Of a DNA stretch of 64,000 nt, positions 40,261-53,674 are shown piece after piece (the first letter of the stretch is position 1; each line of letters starts with the position of its first letter). This DNA comes from Trichoplax sp. H2 (Eukaryota > Placozoa > Uniplacotomia > Trichoplacea), in contig NOWV01000200.1 of NCBI GenBank assembly GCA_003344405.1, positions 1 to 64,000 of the forward strand, read 5' to 3'. Below the pieces are notes generated by a model. The model ran no database searches. It had not been told where the DNA came from and was given only the letters and a program-made list of their open reading frames with translations. The position numbers and the translations under genes were made by a program.

Positions 40261-41231
40261 CAAAATCACTACGAAAAAATGGAAATTTCTTGGAGCAAAG
40301 TCTCTTAGTCATCACCATACTTATTCTATCAAGATTTAGAACAGTGTAATGTCAGTGAAATCTCACTCTATACACTAATATAAATGGTATGAATGCTCTT
40401 ACTTGGCGTTATTAAGTGTTGTAGCCTGTTTCATGATTCTCTTTCGCTCAAAGTAGTCGTTAAATTAGCTAAGTATGCCAATGAGATCCCCATAAAATGT
40501 AACTTGAAGTTAACACACATCCATTTAAACGGTTAGATGAATTTCATCACACCCAACTACAGCCTCTCTATTCTTGTTATTCATTTATGATCCTAATATG
40601 TTTGCTACCTTACCAATTGAAAGATACAAACTTCAGCACCAGCTCAAAGCATTGGATCTCCAGTTGTACACACAGTAATTTATCGAATTTCAAATATTAG
40701 TCATTGTATGCTATTTAGTTTAATCAATTGGCTACGTATTTTGCTGTCTCAATAATATTTTTACACTTAGATTGAGTAAAATAAGTATGCTGGGATAAAG
40801 CTTTTTTCCTATATTATTAAAAATTTTCCCATCATTGATAAAATTACAGCACTCGACGCTAAAGTGTTTTGAAGTATTCACTTTTGTTAAAATTACAAAC
40901 ATGAAGTAACCAGTTTTGACTATGTAGGATTTATTACCTTCTGAATCGTCACTTATAATTATAAATTAGTTAAATTGATAATTCAAGTAAAAGCGAACAG
41001 TTTTCACTACTGTACTCTATTCTTCAATTGAATAGAATTAATGCTGCAGTTTCAAACCGAACAATCTTTACTGCTGTACTATATTTTCAAATTGGGTATA
41101 AAATGATTGGAACAAGTTTGTATAAATAATCATTCACTCAAGGGAGCGGTAAATTAGTTCAATAACAAGCAGCGATCGAAATTGTCTTGATTAAATAATC
41201 ACATTTAAGGCAAAAAAATTTTTAAACCTTT

Positions 41232-41450
41232 AAGTGATGCTTAGAAATTGATTACTAGCAAATAATTAAGTTCTAACCTAAGATAAAAATGCATTCTTCA
41301 TTCCTACGTACTTTCTATTGCTAAATGTCGTTATTTAAGTAAAAGAGATGCTCAGCGATTAATTATAGCAAATAGTTACCTTTTATTCTTCGGCAGAAAC
41401 AACTTTCTCGATTCTTAGATGCTTTCAATCGTTAACTGTCGTCGTTTAAG
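41232..41450. repeat. Tandem duplication, unit about 110 bp
   Basis: 41232-41339 and 41343-41450 share AAGWGATGCT, TAGCAAATA, ATTCTTC, and end with CTGTCGTCGTTTAAG or ATGTCGTTATTTAAG. No coding content seen. Confidence 0.5.
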
Positions 41451-41499
41451 TTTCGATAATCAATAAGATAGAAATTCTTTCTATAAGTCATTCTGGTGA

Positions 41500-44140
41500 A
41501 CCAAGTTCAAAGTCCAAAAATTAATTTAAATCAATGTTAATGGCAAAATGCCATGCGTGTTATCAAAAACAATTATGATTGTTCTAAAGTGAAGCTAATG
41601 GAGACCGTTGAGGTAGATCATGTTGAAATACGCTACCTTTAATGAGTCTTAATAGCTACGATGAGTAATATTTGCCACAAAGAATACAAGCTACGAGATC
41701 TTGATTATTATACTGCCTTGAAAACTTAAGCTCGCGCTCACTACTGCCTTAATGTAATATGTTATTTCTCTTCTATAACAAAATGATTATCATAAGAGCT
41801 TTCTATGTCATTTCTATTCTCTCTCGTCTATTCGTCGTTCTATTAATTTATGCGACTTGTATAGAAACTAATGCAATAGGTAGTTAAAATCAACAACAGA
41901 ATTAAATGCTATTGAATAGAATTGCATAAAATTGATTCAATTTTAAATAAGGATGCACACAGTTTCGACGATTCGAGTGTAAATAGATAATTATTATGTA
42001 AAGGCAACATATGAATAGGATGCAAATAATGCAGAGACGATTGAATTGCTGATTATTAAGAGGAACTGATTATTTTCTGCTGTCTTAAATTGAAGGCGCG
42101 TAATATAACTAATAGTGCAATTTCTAGTCTGCTTAAGTTATTTCTCATTATACGTCTATCTTACAGTAGAATAGTGCTATTAAGTTTGATTGATTTCCAT
42201 ATTAAGAATTATTACTTGTTATATTTACCATTTAGGGATAATTACTGTCGTGAGATTATGTTTTAAAACTTATTTACTGTTTTCGTGGTTTCATTAACTT
42301 ATCTTACAAATATAGAGTATTGATATATTAACTATAATTGTATAAAAGGGGATAGAGAAAAAAGGGAGACTTCGGCTTATGTTAAATTTGAATAAGTCAT
42401 TAAATTGCTTTTTGGCAATTTGCTGTATGTTGTTGCTCGTTGGTAACGTGTAAATAAAGGAAATTTTTTTTTAAGTTTAACTTGCAGTCGTGACAAGTAC
42501 AATTGCTGTAATATTGGAAGGTAATAGCAATAGCTGCTAATAGGATGGCTAATCTACTACACAATGAATACACATACGAATGAGACTGCAAATAGTGGGT
42601 TAAATAAGGCAATGCTTCAATTCTTTCTGTTTATTCGATGCTAAATTGTAATTCTATGATAGAATTTTGTCTGTTTAGACAAAAATAGAAAAGAATTTTT
42701 CAAATTTTTTGACGTAGATTTTGTCTGGCATCAAAACCAAATTTATTAAACTAAGTTGATATTCTTGATATCTAGAAGATATCTATCGGAGTTACGAGAG
42801 ATCATGCGTGTATTCTATCATGATTCAGTGCAGTACCAAATTAGCTCAAGATTTAAAATTATACGGTTGTACGAAATTGATTCAATTAAATGTTTAATTT
42901 TACAATCACTTGTTCAATTCATCCGTTTTTGTATAATTCTATAATTTTAAATCTTAAGCTTACAATGAAACGTTTAATTCATCTATTTTAGTACAATCCG
43001 ATAATTTCGAATCTTAGTAAATAGCCTATTCTTAAATAGATTGTAAAGAACTGGATTTTTTGCTTTGTGGTAGAATCAAAGGATGTTCGAATTCTTCCTA
43101 ATCAACAACTCATTGTAATCGAGCCTTGATGCCTTAATAATTTATGTAATGTTATCTGAAAGTGTTGAATCAAACTATTTTCTTTTGGTTTCGTTTAACA
43201 TAGATTACAAGTAAATTCAGAATCAATCTCCAACATTAATTTTAAAACATTTTAAAGGATGATCAAAAGAATCACATTCGAGTAGTGCTAATCATATCCA
43301 CAGATATGACAAACTTGTAAATTGTTGTAAGATTTGAATGCAGTCTCCATCTGCGAGCCAATTACGAAACTGCTTTGGAGACAGATTCTATCTTATCTAT
43401 CAAAATAATTGAAACTAATAAATCTATGAAATTTTTGAGATTTGGAAACAGATCATGCCTCAATGTACGTACTTTAATGACAATTTACATAGCTTGCCTT
43501 TTTATTTACATTCTTACTGTATTCGTACACATTATATCATTACTGATGTAGAATGAGCTGAATGAGCAATTTCGATACTCGTATTATCGCGTGCTAGTAA
43601 ATTCCATCTGCTCATAAAATCTTGTCAGCTGCTTTATTGAATAGAATATGATCATTAACTAGTACAAAGAAATGAACATTACGGCCTGCTTCAAAATAAT
43701 ACGATGCTCAGTAAATAGGCTTAGATATTAATTATAAGCAGATACTCTGTGCAAAACATGAATATCCTAAAATATTTACAAAATTGGAGATTAAGTAACG
43801 AAATTTGAAGCTTTGTAAGCATCATAGATACAAATATAGGCAATGCATCAAATGGTAAAGTCAAATACTAAAGTTAAGGTTTCAATTAGGCCTAATTTAC
43901 GTATTAACAATCGCGTTAGTATAATTTAACTCTCTCATCCTAGGCAGGACAAATTGTCCTATTACTATTTCAAGATTTTAGGTCGTACAAACTAAGGCTA
44001 AAGCCATTAATATGTGTGAGCAAAATAATTCGAAGATATGAAAGCACAATTACAACGAAATCTTAATATGGTGGTGATTCATTAATTTGACGAAAGAGAG
44101 CTGATACAGCCTTTACATTTGAGTAAGCATTACAATTAGA
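41500..44140. other. No gene seen
   Basis: Spacer between the 41.2 kb repeat and the P2 stop codon. Short open frames on both strands show no recognisable domain. Confidence 0.45.
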
Positions 44141-44154
44141 AGCTATTTGTGACC

Positions 44155-47100
44155 TTATTGCCGAACATGTAATATATATTCCGGATATGCAGCGTTGTCG
44201 TTAAATATTACAAATACTGTAGGATTTAACAAGCTATTCACTACAGAATGAATTCTTTTATTCTGACTGCCTGGAATATATTGCAAATTACGGACATTAC
44301 CAGAAGTATTGCAGATGCCCGTAAGTACGCGAGCCAGAATTAATGTACGCCCATAGCCGACGGAAGTGGATGGTTCAGTGGCGAAGTAAGTTCCAGTTCC
44401 TAATGCGGATTCTAATCGTAGATATATTGGACAAAATTTAGTAAATTGTTTCTAGTTTGAGCCTACATAAATGAGTGTGCTCTACTCATCTATCAATGCT
44501 AAAATTGATAAAAACTCTTATTTTAAGCTGAACCTACCATGAGATTTACCGGAGTAATCTCGATCAAAGCCGGATTTGCAAATACTATTCACATTATTCT
44601 CATTCGTCCCGTGGAATAATCGCCTTTCAATTACAGTTCCTGGCTGATATTGCTGTACGTCTTGTGTTACTTCTGCTTTCTGTAGCTGATACCTCCGGTA
44701 CAGATTCCTATTTTGGATACGCTGTAATTTTATTAGATCTATTCCTTCAGCTCGCACTAGTTCGGAAATTTCTTGTATTTCTGCCTGATTCGTCACTTCC
44801 ACTATTAATTTCAGTTCATCTTTCTGGGTATCTGCTTCAGCTGATTGCCAACTTGCTGGTAATGAATCTATTGATATATCAAATTCATTTGGAAAGTTAG
44901 ATAATTTAATATAACAGAATTGAAACATTCGTAAGCCAGATTCTAAACTATCTGTAGGGTCTGTTGGATTTAATAAGAACTGCATTGATTAATTAATCTG
45001 CAACGATATATTCGACTTTGACATCGGTGCACACTAACAGGTTGCATTAATAATGTACAAGATTTTAAATTAGTCAAACTCAAGGTCATGATTCGCAAAA
45101 TCAAAATTAAGGGAAATTTAACTGATCTTAACTAAAAGAAATCTGCCAAAATCTTAAAACAATCTAAATGCAATTTTTGATTCGCAAAATCAAAGTATGT
45201 TTAAACTTCATGAAATGCTGGAAGAAAGATAATCTAATATTACACGCTATTTAGTAGCTTGACTATTACTCATTAAGTAATTAAAACTATTGATACGGTA
45301 TAAACAATACGCGAGGTCTCGACATTGCAACATATGAGTAATTACATGTTACGATCAAAGGGAGACTATAGAAAGCCATCCTAAACTACGCATTTTTTTG
45401 CAATCTTTAGCCATTGTAAATTTTTTTTTTTTATTTCAATATCATGTTTAAATGATTTCGAAGTATCGTAAATTCTTCCAGCAGCAAGATTGAGACCTTT
45501 GCACAACCAAAATCTAGAAAGTGATTATTATTTTGAACTTACTATTTAACCTACTATAAGTAAATTAAAAGTGATAGGAGATATACCCAATTTTTCCAAT
45601 TCGTTTACGTATGAAGTTAAATAGCAGTATGATCGTAGTTTCTATGAATATGTGAAGCTGTTTTCTATTTTGTGCCTTGATAATGAGTGCATAGCAGATT
45701 GAAAAGTTTTGAGACAAACTCGTGTCTTCACTAAATGATTGCATATGGACATTTACGTGCTACGTTAAAGCGAATAGTTAATCAAGGCTTATTTTAAGAG
45801 TAGGCGGATTGACTAACCTTCCAATGCAAACTTGCGCCAGATTGGATAAGACATTCCAGTATCCACTGTAATTGCCATCCTGATAAAATCGATTGATTTA
45901 CCATCTAAAATAACGTTTGATTTTGTTTTATCGTTCAAATATGCTTGATAATCTATTTCAAGCTGATAATTCATTACAAGATCAAATTGATGCACAGCTT
46001 GTTTGATATTGACATTCCATTGAACAGTTTCCAAAAGTTCTTTTCTGTTCTCCTCCATAGCTGACTGATATGTTTTCAGGCTGGATGATTTTTGAAAATT
46101 GCTATAGGTTGTGAAGATGTCATTTTTATAGCCGTAGATTTGCAGTTGTTTTGTATTTGTATTTCTGATCATTAAGGTACTGTGCTGGCACCACCAATCT
46201 TGAATTAGTGCATGCCAAGTTTCTTCATCATATCCAAGCATATCTTCTTCAGCGAAAACAACACATGTCCAACTTGGAGCGTAACTTGCTAATAGTGATT
46301 CAATTTGCTCAATAATTTCATACCGACTAGCTACAATGGTAACATTTTTGCCAAAATTGTTGTAGGAAAATGGCCGAGTTATCTGCCACGCGATTGTATA
46401 ATCTGAATAAGATTTGTGTGCATTCTCGAACTGGTGCTGTGCCCAACTCGCAATCTCATACGCTAATTCTCTATTTCCAGTGATAAAATCAATACGTTGA
46501 AGACTAATTCCTGATTTCTTATGACTATCTAAGAATAGATAGATAGCTTGAATGAGTAATTTGATATCTTCTTCGGTGATTTCTGTACTGGCAAGAGGAC
46601 ATGATATCGACGTGTTTTCATTAGCATTGACGCAAGCTAACAAAGAGCCGAAATCATCAATCAGGCCATATGGACAAACTTTAAAAATGCTACAGCCACT
46701 TTGTGTGCTTTTATCCACATGAATACTCTCTAAGCAATGATTTTTGACAGTGGAATCTAGTCTTGCTGATAAATGATCTTCTGATTGATGAAGATGGCAG
46801 ATATGAGTTGTATTAATGACTGCTGATGTTTGTACAGCATGCATTACTCCAAAACAGAAATTGCAAGATAATTTGGCATTGCTTTCTGAGGTTACTGTTA
46901 ATAGTGTATCGAGCTTTTCCTCTTCAATTTTACCCGGAATTTTCTTGCATTTAGTTATCTGATCAACCAATCCATTATCTAGTTGATTCGTAGAGAAGTT
47001 ACTCTCTTGGCAATATGAATTCAGCTCAATCTGAGCAGCATCGATCGATTTCGTGTACGCATCGTAGATGTCTTGATCCAAAATGACAAAAGCAATGACA

Positions 47101-50100
47101 TTCAAACTTGTATCAGCATTTTCTAACAAATATTTACAAGTGGTGGATATCATTTCTCTAGCAAGATCTTGCGCTTTAATACCAACGTGGCCAGCACCAA
47201 TCGCTGGTATTGCCATGGATTGCATAGACTGTTTACTAGCTTTTCGTAAGCATTCGCCAATTTTAGGCTTTAACCACTACCATGAAAAGTTTCAGTATCA
47301 GGATTGAAGTTTAATTAAGATCACTTACTTATGCAAATGAATCAGCTTACCGATAAGTGCCTAGAAGAACTTAGAAATGGAATATGGTAGACGTATTGAC
47401 ATCCGAAGTGAACGCCACTTGTGCAACCTATACTTGTCGTACTTAATGTACGTAATTTCCTCTGACATTCAAGTTGGTATGCAGCGCCACCAGATTGATA
47501 TAAAGCTGATGCAATTTGTCCAGCGCTATAATTCCCCGACATTATAGAATTTACGATGACATCGAACTAATGTACAAGATACCGAAGAGAGAAATATAAA
47601 GATTTAAATTTAGTTTATTCTATAGAATCTATCCTAGCCGCAATTCAACCATTCAGCGTATAAATCTTCGTGAAATCTTGTCGATACTTACATTATTACT
47701 TATAGCTTGTAGTGGCCTTTTCAAAACAGTAATAACTTTGCCATTGAAATCAATCTTTTGATTATCATCTATAATGGGTACGTTACACGACCAGCTTGAA
47801 AAGGTTGACGGTGAGAGTTTATTAAGCAATAGCATCGAGGACATATTGCTAGGCAGGTACGTGAATGAAGATGCCTGTTGTGAAAAAGATGTATTATTAT
47901 ACTTCAATGAAGGGCACGTTACCCGTAGTCCTCGATTTACTTTCTTCCACGCTGGAGAACGAAGTTTATAATTCTCCTTGGTTATCCTATTATAAATCAG
48001 GCGTACCACGAGATTGAGAACGTACACTTTAAAAAGAATCACACAAAATATTCTTGATAATTTACAAGTCATTCTAAATATCCTCCTATTTAGAAGATTA
48101 TTCTTGATGCTATTTATTTACACGTATTTCTAGATATATTTATTGATTAAAATATGCTCGATTGTTTACAGATCATTCTAGACATACCTGCGAATTTGGA
48201 CATCAGCAACGTCAATGGAGAATTGCAGGCTGTCTTTTAAATTAGCCAGTTTTCCTTTATCCTTTTCTGAAATAACGTAGCGTAACATTTTTGAAAATTG
48301 ACTCTTTCCAACCGAAATTGATTTGCAAGCCACTGGAATGGAACGAATTTCCGCATCAATCTGACTAATGGCTGTCGATATTTGGCTATGGCGATATTTG
48401 ATTATTACTTTACTATCCTCACTGCTACTTTCTCCCTTGTTTGCTTCAAATAAAACTTGACATTGATAGCGATTCTGTATTGCCATTAAATCATCGTTAC
48501 AAAAGCGTTGAAGAAATTCAACTTTAATAATTTCATTTTACCAATCACAAATTCATCGAATCGATCGTCAAAGGATGTATGATGATGGGCATTACCCTTA
48601 TATACCATTAGATACTTCTTAGCTTTACTGACAACATAGTCTATTTCATTAAGCACTCCTACAACGGTAGTATTAACAGTCTTATCGATGGTATTAATGC
48701 AAAAGTCGACGAAAACTCGATGATAGTGTGCAAATTTATGAGTGAAATATTGATGAACATTAGTCCAATCTTCCAGTAGATTTTTTTTGTAATGAAGTTT
48801 AAACTCTTTGGTTTGATACTGTTCTTTCAGGAAGGCAACTGCTTTATCGTATTCCTCATTATTGATTCCAATAACAAAGACTGCCTCATTATCAAGATAG
48901 ACTCCAGCTAAAATTCGTTTATTTCGCAAAATTCTATTGATATCATCGATTAAATGAGAATACTGACGTAGGAAAGCGGATAAATTGGCCGATATACCAT
49001 CTTGACTATTTTTAATGGCTGCCAGCTGTTCTCTAGGTGCTTTAGGATTATTCATGTTCGTCATCAGCGTATACTGATTTCCTGTAGCTTTTACATCGGC
49101 CCTGAAGCCCATACATAGTAACTTTTCTTGTAATCCAAGTTGCCGAAGTAACACAACTTCTGCCGATGACATACAAACTTTCTGATCACCTTTTAGCTTG
49201 TTAGTCTTTGTAGATATTTTCTCTTGAGAATTTTTAGCTCTAACACGATCGTGCCTTTCTACAATTCCTTTACTGTTATTGATCGACCTAGCTTTAAAAT
49301 CTTGAGTTTGTCCATGTCTAACCGATTTCGATTTATCAATAGATTTTCTTTGCTGTTTAGCTGATACTTTTTGATCGTGGCTGATTTTCGATTGATCAAA
49401 ATCAGTCGCTAAAAGGTTGTCCAACGTTTCCGATAAGTTCGACGATTCTACAGTTAGGTCTTGATGAACCGACTGTTGGTCAACTAGTTTTTGTTTTCCT
49501 TTATTGCCGGATACTTCTGTATCTGCCAGGTCTAGCTTTGTATCACATTTCCTATCTTCATTATTAGAACTATCATTAACTTTAAATTTATCCTTCTCAA
49601 AAGCGTCTGTTCTCTCTTCAATTTTCTGAGCTGTAGCATCCCCTTCTACGATGGTTTTGTCCAAATCCAGAATATCTGTATTTATTTCATCTACAAGAAA
49701 TCTGACATCATGATCGATCTCTTCCCTTCCTTCAAGATCCAATTTAGATAAATCTGGAATGGAATGATGACTGGCCACCTGGGTAGATCCATCTATGATT
49801 ATTGATTTATCATCTTTACCATCACTTCCGGCTTGATTTTCACTGTCTTGTACAGTACCAAGTTTGCCTACATGGTCATTATCGCTGCTTGTTTCGCTCA
49901 CATCCTTTTGACATTTTTCATTAGCGAGAATGAGCTTCGTTTTTTGATTAGAGTTATTATCGATGTTACTCTGGATATCTTTAATCATACCGTCCAAAGA
50001 CTGTGCAATTAGATTATTCTCTGTGATTAATTGGTTTGATGACTGTCCTGTCTTGACATTCATCTCATCAATATTCTTAGCAGAATCCTTTAAACTTGTA

Positions 50101-50914
50101 GGCATAGCTCGAAAATTTGGATCTAAATTGACGTCCTTATATTCAGTCTCTATAGCCATTAGTATTGCATCTTTTACATCGGCGTTTGGGGTTTTCATTT
50201 CAGTATGTGCTGTTTTCTTCATAACAGTGTCCATTGCATCTAATTGCGAGTCTAATAGTTTACTCTTTACCAACTTTGGGGCATTACTTCGATCCTCGAT
50301 GCTGTTTTCTTTTAAAGATGGTAGCAAATTATCCCTATTTTTCAAGTTTTCTACACCACTTCTTGCTTTCCCTAAGTTTTCATCTCCTGTAAAAATAGCG
50401 TTACGATCTTGACAAGTGGCCATTTCAGTAGAAGTCTGAGCCAATGTTTGGCCGTCCAAACTGTTCGTACTCTTGACTTTATCCAGCCTGGTTGTAGTAT
50501 CGGTTATTTCGTTTATTATGTCATCTATGTAGGTTTCGTGTGTATGTTTTTGCTTAGTAGTTTCTTTGGATATTTCCCTACAAGCAATATTTTTTCCACT
50601 AGTACTGTTTTCATTTTGATCTATTACATCATCTAATAAATGCAGCGGTATCGAAGGAGAGATATCCTTATCACTGTTGTTCGTGCTGATATTCCCTGGT
50701 TGATGAATCATTTCCTTACTTAATATATCATTTGATGTTTGTCTTTGAATTTCTTCTTTTTTAGTCATATTTTCTATAAGTTTAGGATCTTTCTGTTGTT
50801 CATTTTCGTTTTTTTCATTTGCACCAGTATAGCCCTTACTTTGCTCGAACACATCCTCCAACCACCTTAAAGAAAACTCATTCTCTTTTCCGTCACTATT
50901 ACCGCTAACCCCAC
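44155..50914 (-). CDS. PARP14-like mono-ADP-ribosyltransferase (locus P2), frameshifted
   Basis: Paralogue of P1. Exons: 50914-48188, 47986-47692, 47566-47351, 47276-45818, 44960-44538, 44411-44155. The 216-, 1459- and 257-nt exons equal their P1 counterparts in length. The first exon encodes about 540 residues of acidic, Lys/Ser/Asp-rich low-complexity sequence, then KH-like modules. Next come a macro domain (DVIVNS, QSMAIPAIGAGHVG), a second macro-like module (VCPYGLI, SISCPL), a WWE-like region and the catalytic domain: LQRIQNRNLYRRY, LFHGT, GTGTYFAT, AYPEYI, an H-Y-I triad as in mono-ARTs. Between 48521 and 48541 the frame must change by -1 for the KH-like module to continue as EFLQRFCNDDLMAIQNRY. 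No in-frame ATG lies near the exon start; the first is at 50768, so either that is the start or an upstream exon exists. RRMs were not seen. Confidence 0.8.
48521..48541 (-). other. Apparent -1 frameshift in P2
   Basis: Upstream the reading frame gives DEFVIGKMK, downstream the homologous frame gives IKVEFLQRF, and the two overlap in an A/T run. The intervening piece is too short for an intron, and no classic slippery heptamer is present. A one-base deletion or sequence error is the simplest reading. Confidence 0.6.
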
Positions 50915-51968
50915 CTAGAAAAGGTCAAAAATAACCAGCATAGTTATTAAAAAATATATGTGATGCACCATAAAGCATCCATTAATATGTTGTAGCATCC
51001 TTCCAAGATCTCACCTGATTTATTCATCATTGACGAATTTTTTTAATTAGATTAATCGCGACTGACAATCCTACTGGCCAACCTTAATAAAACTGATCTT
51101 TAACTAACTCGCCATAAAAGATCTATCCTCTCCTGTCGTCTTCTTTCTGATGGTACCGTCTATTGACTAACAATTGAATCTTGTTGTCTTATTATATTGC
51201 CATCCAAAGTAAATGATAGTATCTACAAATGTCTACAGTACTGTCCGTACTAGTCCGCGAACTTAGTCCTCATAAGTTTCTAATTTTCAACAGAAACTGC
51301 GCTGTTCACATAGTACAGTTAATATTGAAACGTTAAAATATATATCTTGAACAATCACTTGATTAGCAAGGGGTTTGAAAATTTCTTTATGCCAGCACCA
51401 AACACATCTTGGCTACTGCCAAGGTGTTAAATATAGTTTCACACAAACAGTTTCCAAAGAAATCTCTGCTGGCAAGATGGACTTTGATATTCGACTATAA
51501 TTCGTGTTTAATAGCTAGTGTCTAGCTTTTATTCTCATCTTTATTACTGCCAGTTATAAATAAGACGTTGATTGCCGCTATCAACATCATCTATAACGAT
51601 CGATCAAGCACTGTAAAACTTAACATGGCTAACTGGGAGAACAAAATATGGGGATAGCAAAAATACAATGATTTATGACGCTTCTTAGTGAAAGTAAAAT
51701 ACCACCAATAGCAGATAAAATGAGATCTACGCTATCTATGCAAGTGATTTTAATGGATAGCACCACTGTATATGGCTCATATTTTAACGATATAATTTGG
51801 AATAATGTAAATCATAAAATCAATCAAACATTACTGCACTCCATCATTAGGCTTGAATTCCACTAAAGCAGTCACTTCGCTCACGATCAGAGAAGATTAA
51901 TCAATATTTATTTAAAAAATGTGCCGACGTATGCACATTCCTTGAATAATTATTTACTACAATTAAGC

Positions 51969-52040
51969 ACCATATATAACGCTTGTTATTCATTTTGCAC
52001 CATGCTTGTTATTCTTTATTCACCATGCTTGTTATTCATG
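51969..52040. repeat. Short tandem repeat, unit about 25 bp, three copies
   Basis: Three copies of CACCATGCTTGTTATTC, the first diverged in the middle. Confidence 0.7.
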
Positions 52041-52179
52041 AAGTAATTCTCTAACTTCTTTTCTTTGTTTTTGATCTTTTACTTTCCTCATTACTTGACT
52101 GTTATTCAAACTTAAACATAATAAAACCAAATGATGAATTATAGAACGGTAGTGAGACATTATCTTCTTTAGCTTTGCT

Positions 52180-52560
52180 GAATCAATCGATCAAGTTTAG
52201 ACACGAATGTACGTTAGAATCGAGCAATGGACTGCAGAATAGCTATTCAATAGTATCCTCTTTGCATTCTCAATTGAATGATCAAGCTATAGCACGATTA
52301 AATCCTGAAATGGATTACAGAATAGCAATACCATACCATCAATCTTCGCTTTTCGCAATGAAAGATCAAGCTTAGATAAAATTAAGTAATGGGCTGCAGA
52401 AAAGAAATATAAAGCCTTCCTATTTTGCTTTTCTTATCTTAATCGATTGATCGAACATAGATATAATTAAATTGAGGAGTGGATTACAGAATAGTAATAT
52501 GATACTATTCTCTTTTGCTTTACCGAATCAATGGATCCAACTTAGACTAGATAAAACCGA
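52180..52560. repeat. Tandem minisatellite, unit 85-91 bp, more than four copies
   Basis: The word GATCAAGYTTAG or a variant recurs at 52189, 52280, 52364, 52449 and 52534. Units also share GGAxTACAGAATAG and CTATTCTCTTTTGC. The last steps are exactly 85 bases apart. Confidence 0.75.
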
Positions 52561-53674
52561 GTTATACTAAAGGCTTGCACTTTTACTCTTTGTTAATGCT
52601 TATACTATTGAAATATATAAGTAATTAAATGATTTGAAGATTTAGTAAAGGGGTATTTGAAGCATTTTGCATGAGTTACCAGTATGTAAATGGATAACTC
52701 ATCTATGCAAATTTAGGTTATCTTAGTCTAAAGATTTCTATAAATGTAAAATTCGATTTAGATGTAGGAGAAAATGTTCGCGCTTGCTTGGAAATAAATT
52801 GGGATATTTTACACTGCGATGGACAGCTTTTGTTCGAGAATTAGGATACTAGTCATAGAAACGATTTAGTACGGGGTTTCTGAGGGTTGTAAACGCTCAG
52901 AGATTTATTTAACTCACTGCAGTACAAATTTGAAGGCATTGCGACTAACAGGAGCTCATAAACCGAGTCATCTACTTTTTCACAATAGTAACTAAAATTG
53001 ATAAGTTAGAGTGAGAATTTAGCCAAATAGAATGAATTATTAACTTGGCAGTAAGCGGATAAAACTGAATAGGCGACTTTAATTAGGTTAAAATTACTAG
53101 CTTATCATTACCTGTAGAAGTAGGTACTCAATAAAGAATTGCTTTTTAATTCTCATCCCGCTCTATACTAAATGTAAGAGATCCGATCTACAGAGCTCCC
53201 TAGTATTGAAATTAAAATAGGTTTACCCCAGCAGATCCACCTCTATAGCATGACTTTTGTCAGGAACTCCTGCCGGTAAAATTTCAACGAATAGCAAATG
53301 TTTAACTTTTGATTTTTTGCAATTCAAATTTTTCCAGTAGGAGTCCCTGTTTTAGTGTAGATCAGTTTAATATGTAGTTTAGACAGGTACATGAGATATT
53401 ATAGCCCGATTTCACTCAGTTCTGATCATATTTTGAGCGTAAAGTGACGAAAATCAGGGTTTCTTAACATTTATAGTACAGAAAATAAAATGAAGTAGTC
53501 GCAGCTAATCTAATCATAGACATTGAAATTATCTGAGAATTTCCTGAATAACCACAGCATAAAAATTAAAACTGAATTTATTTTTGTTGCTATCTAAATA
53601 GTGAATAGTTGGCTAGCTAGCAATGGAGTCCATCGCTATGCCTTGAAAGTACTCATACAAATTCATATTCAGAA

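Larger units (their letters stand above)
50920..53660. other. Gap between P2 and P3
   Basis: No exon of the PARP family was recognised here, although P2 could need an upstream exon. It contains the tandem repeats at 51969-52040 and 52180-52560. Confidence 0.45.

Noticed and set aside
49963-50636. Plus-strand open frames of 149 and 75 codons
   Set aside because: Antisense shadows of the low-complexity first exon of P2.
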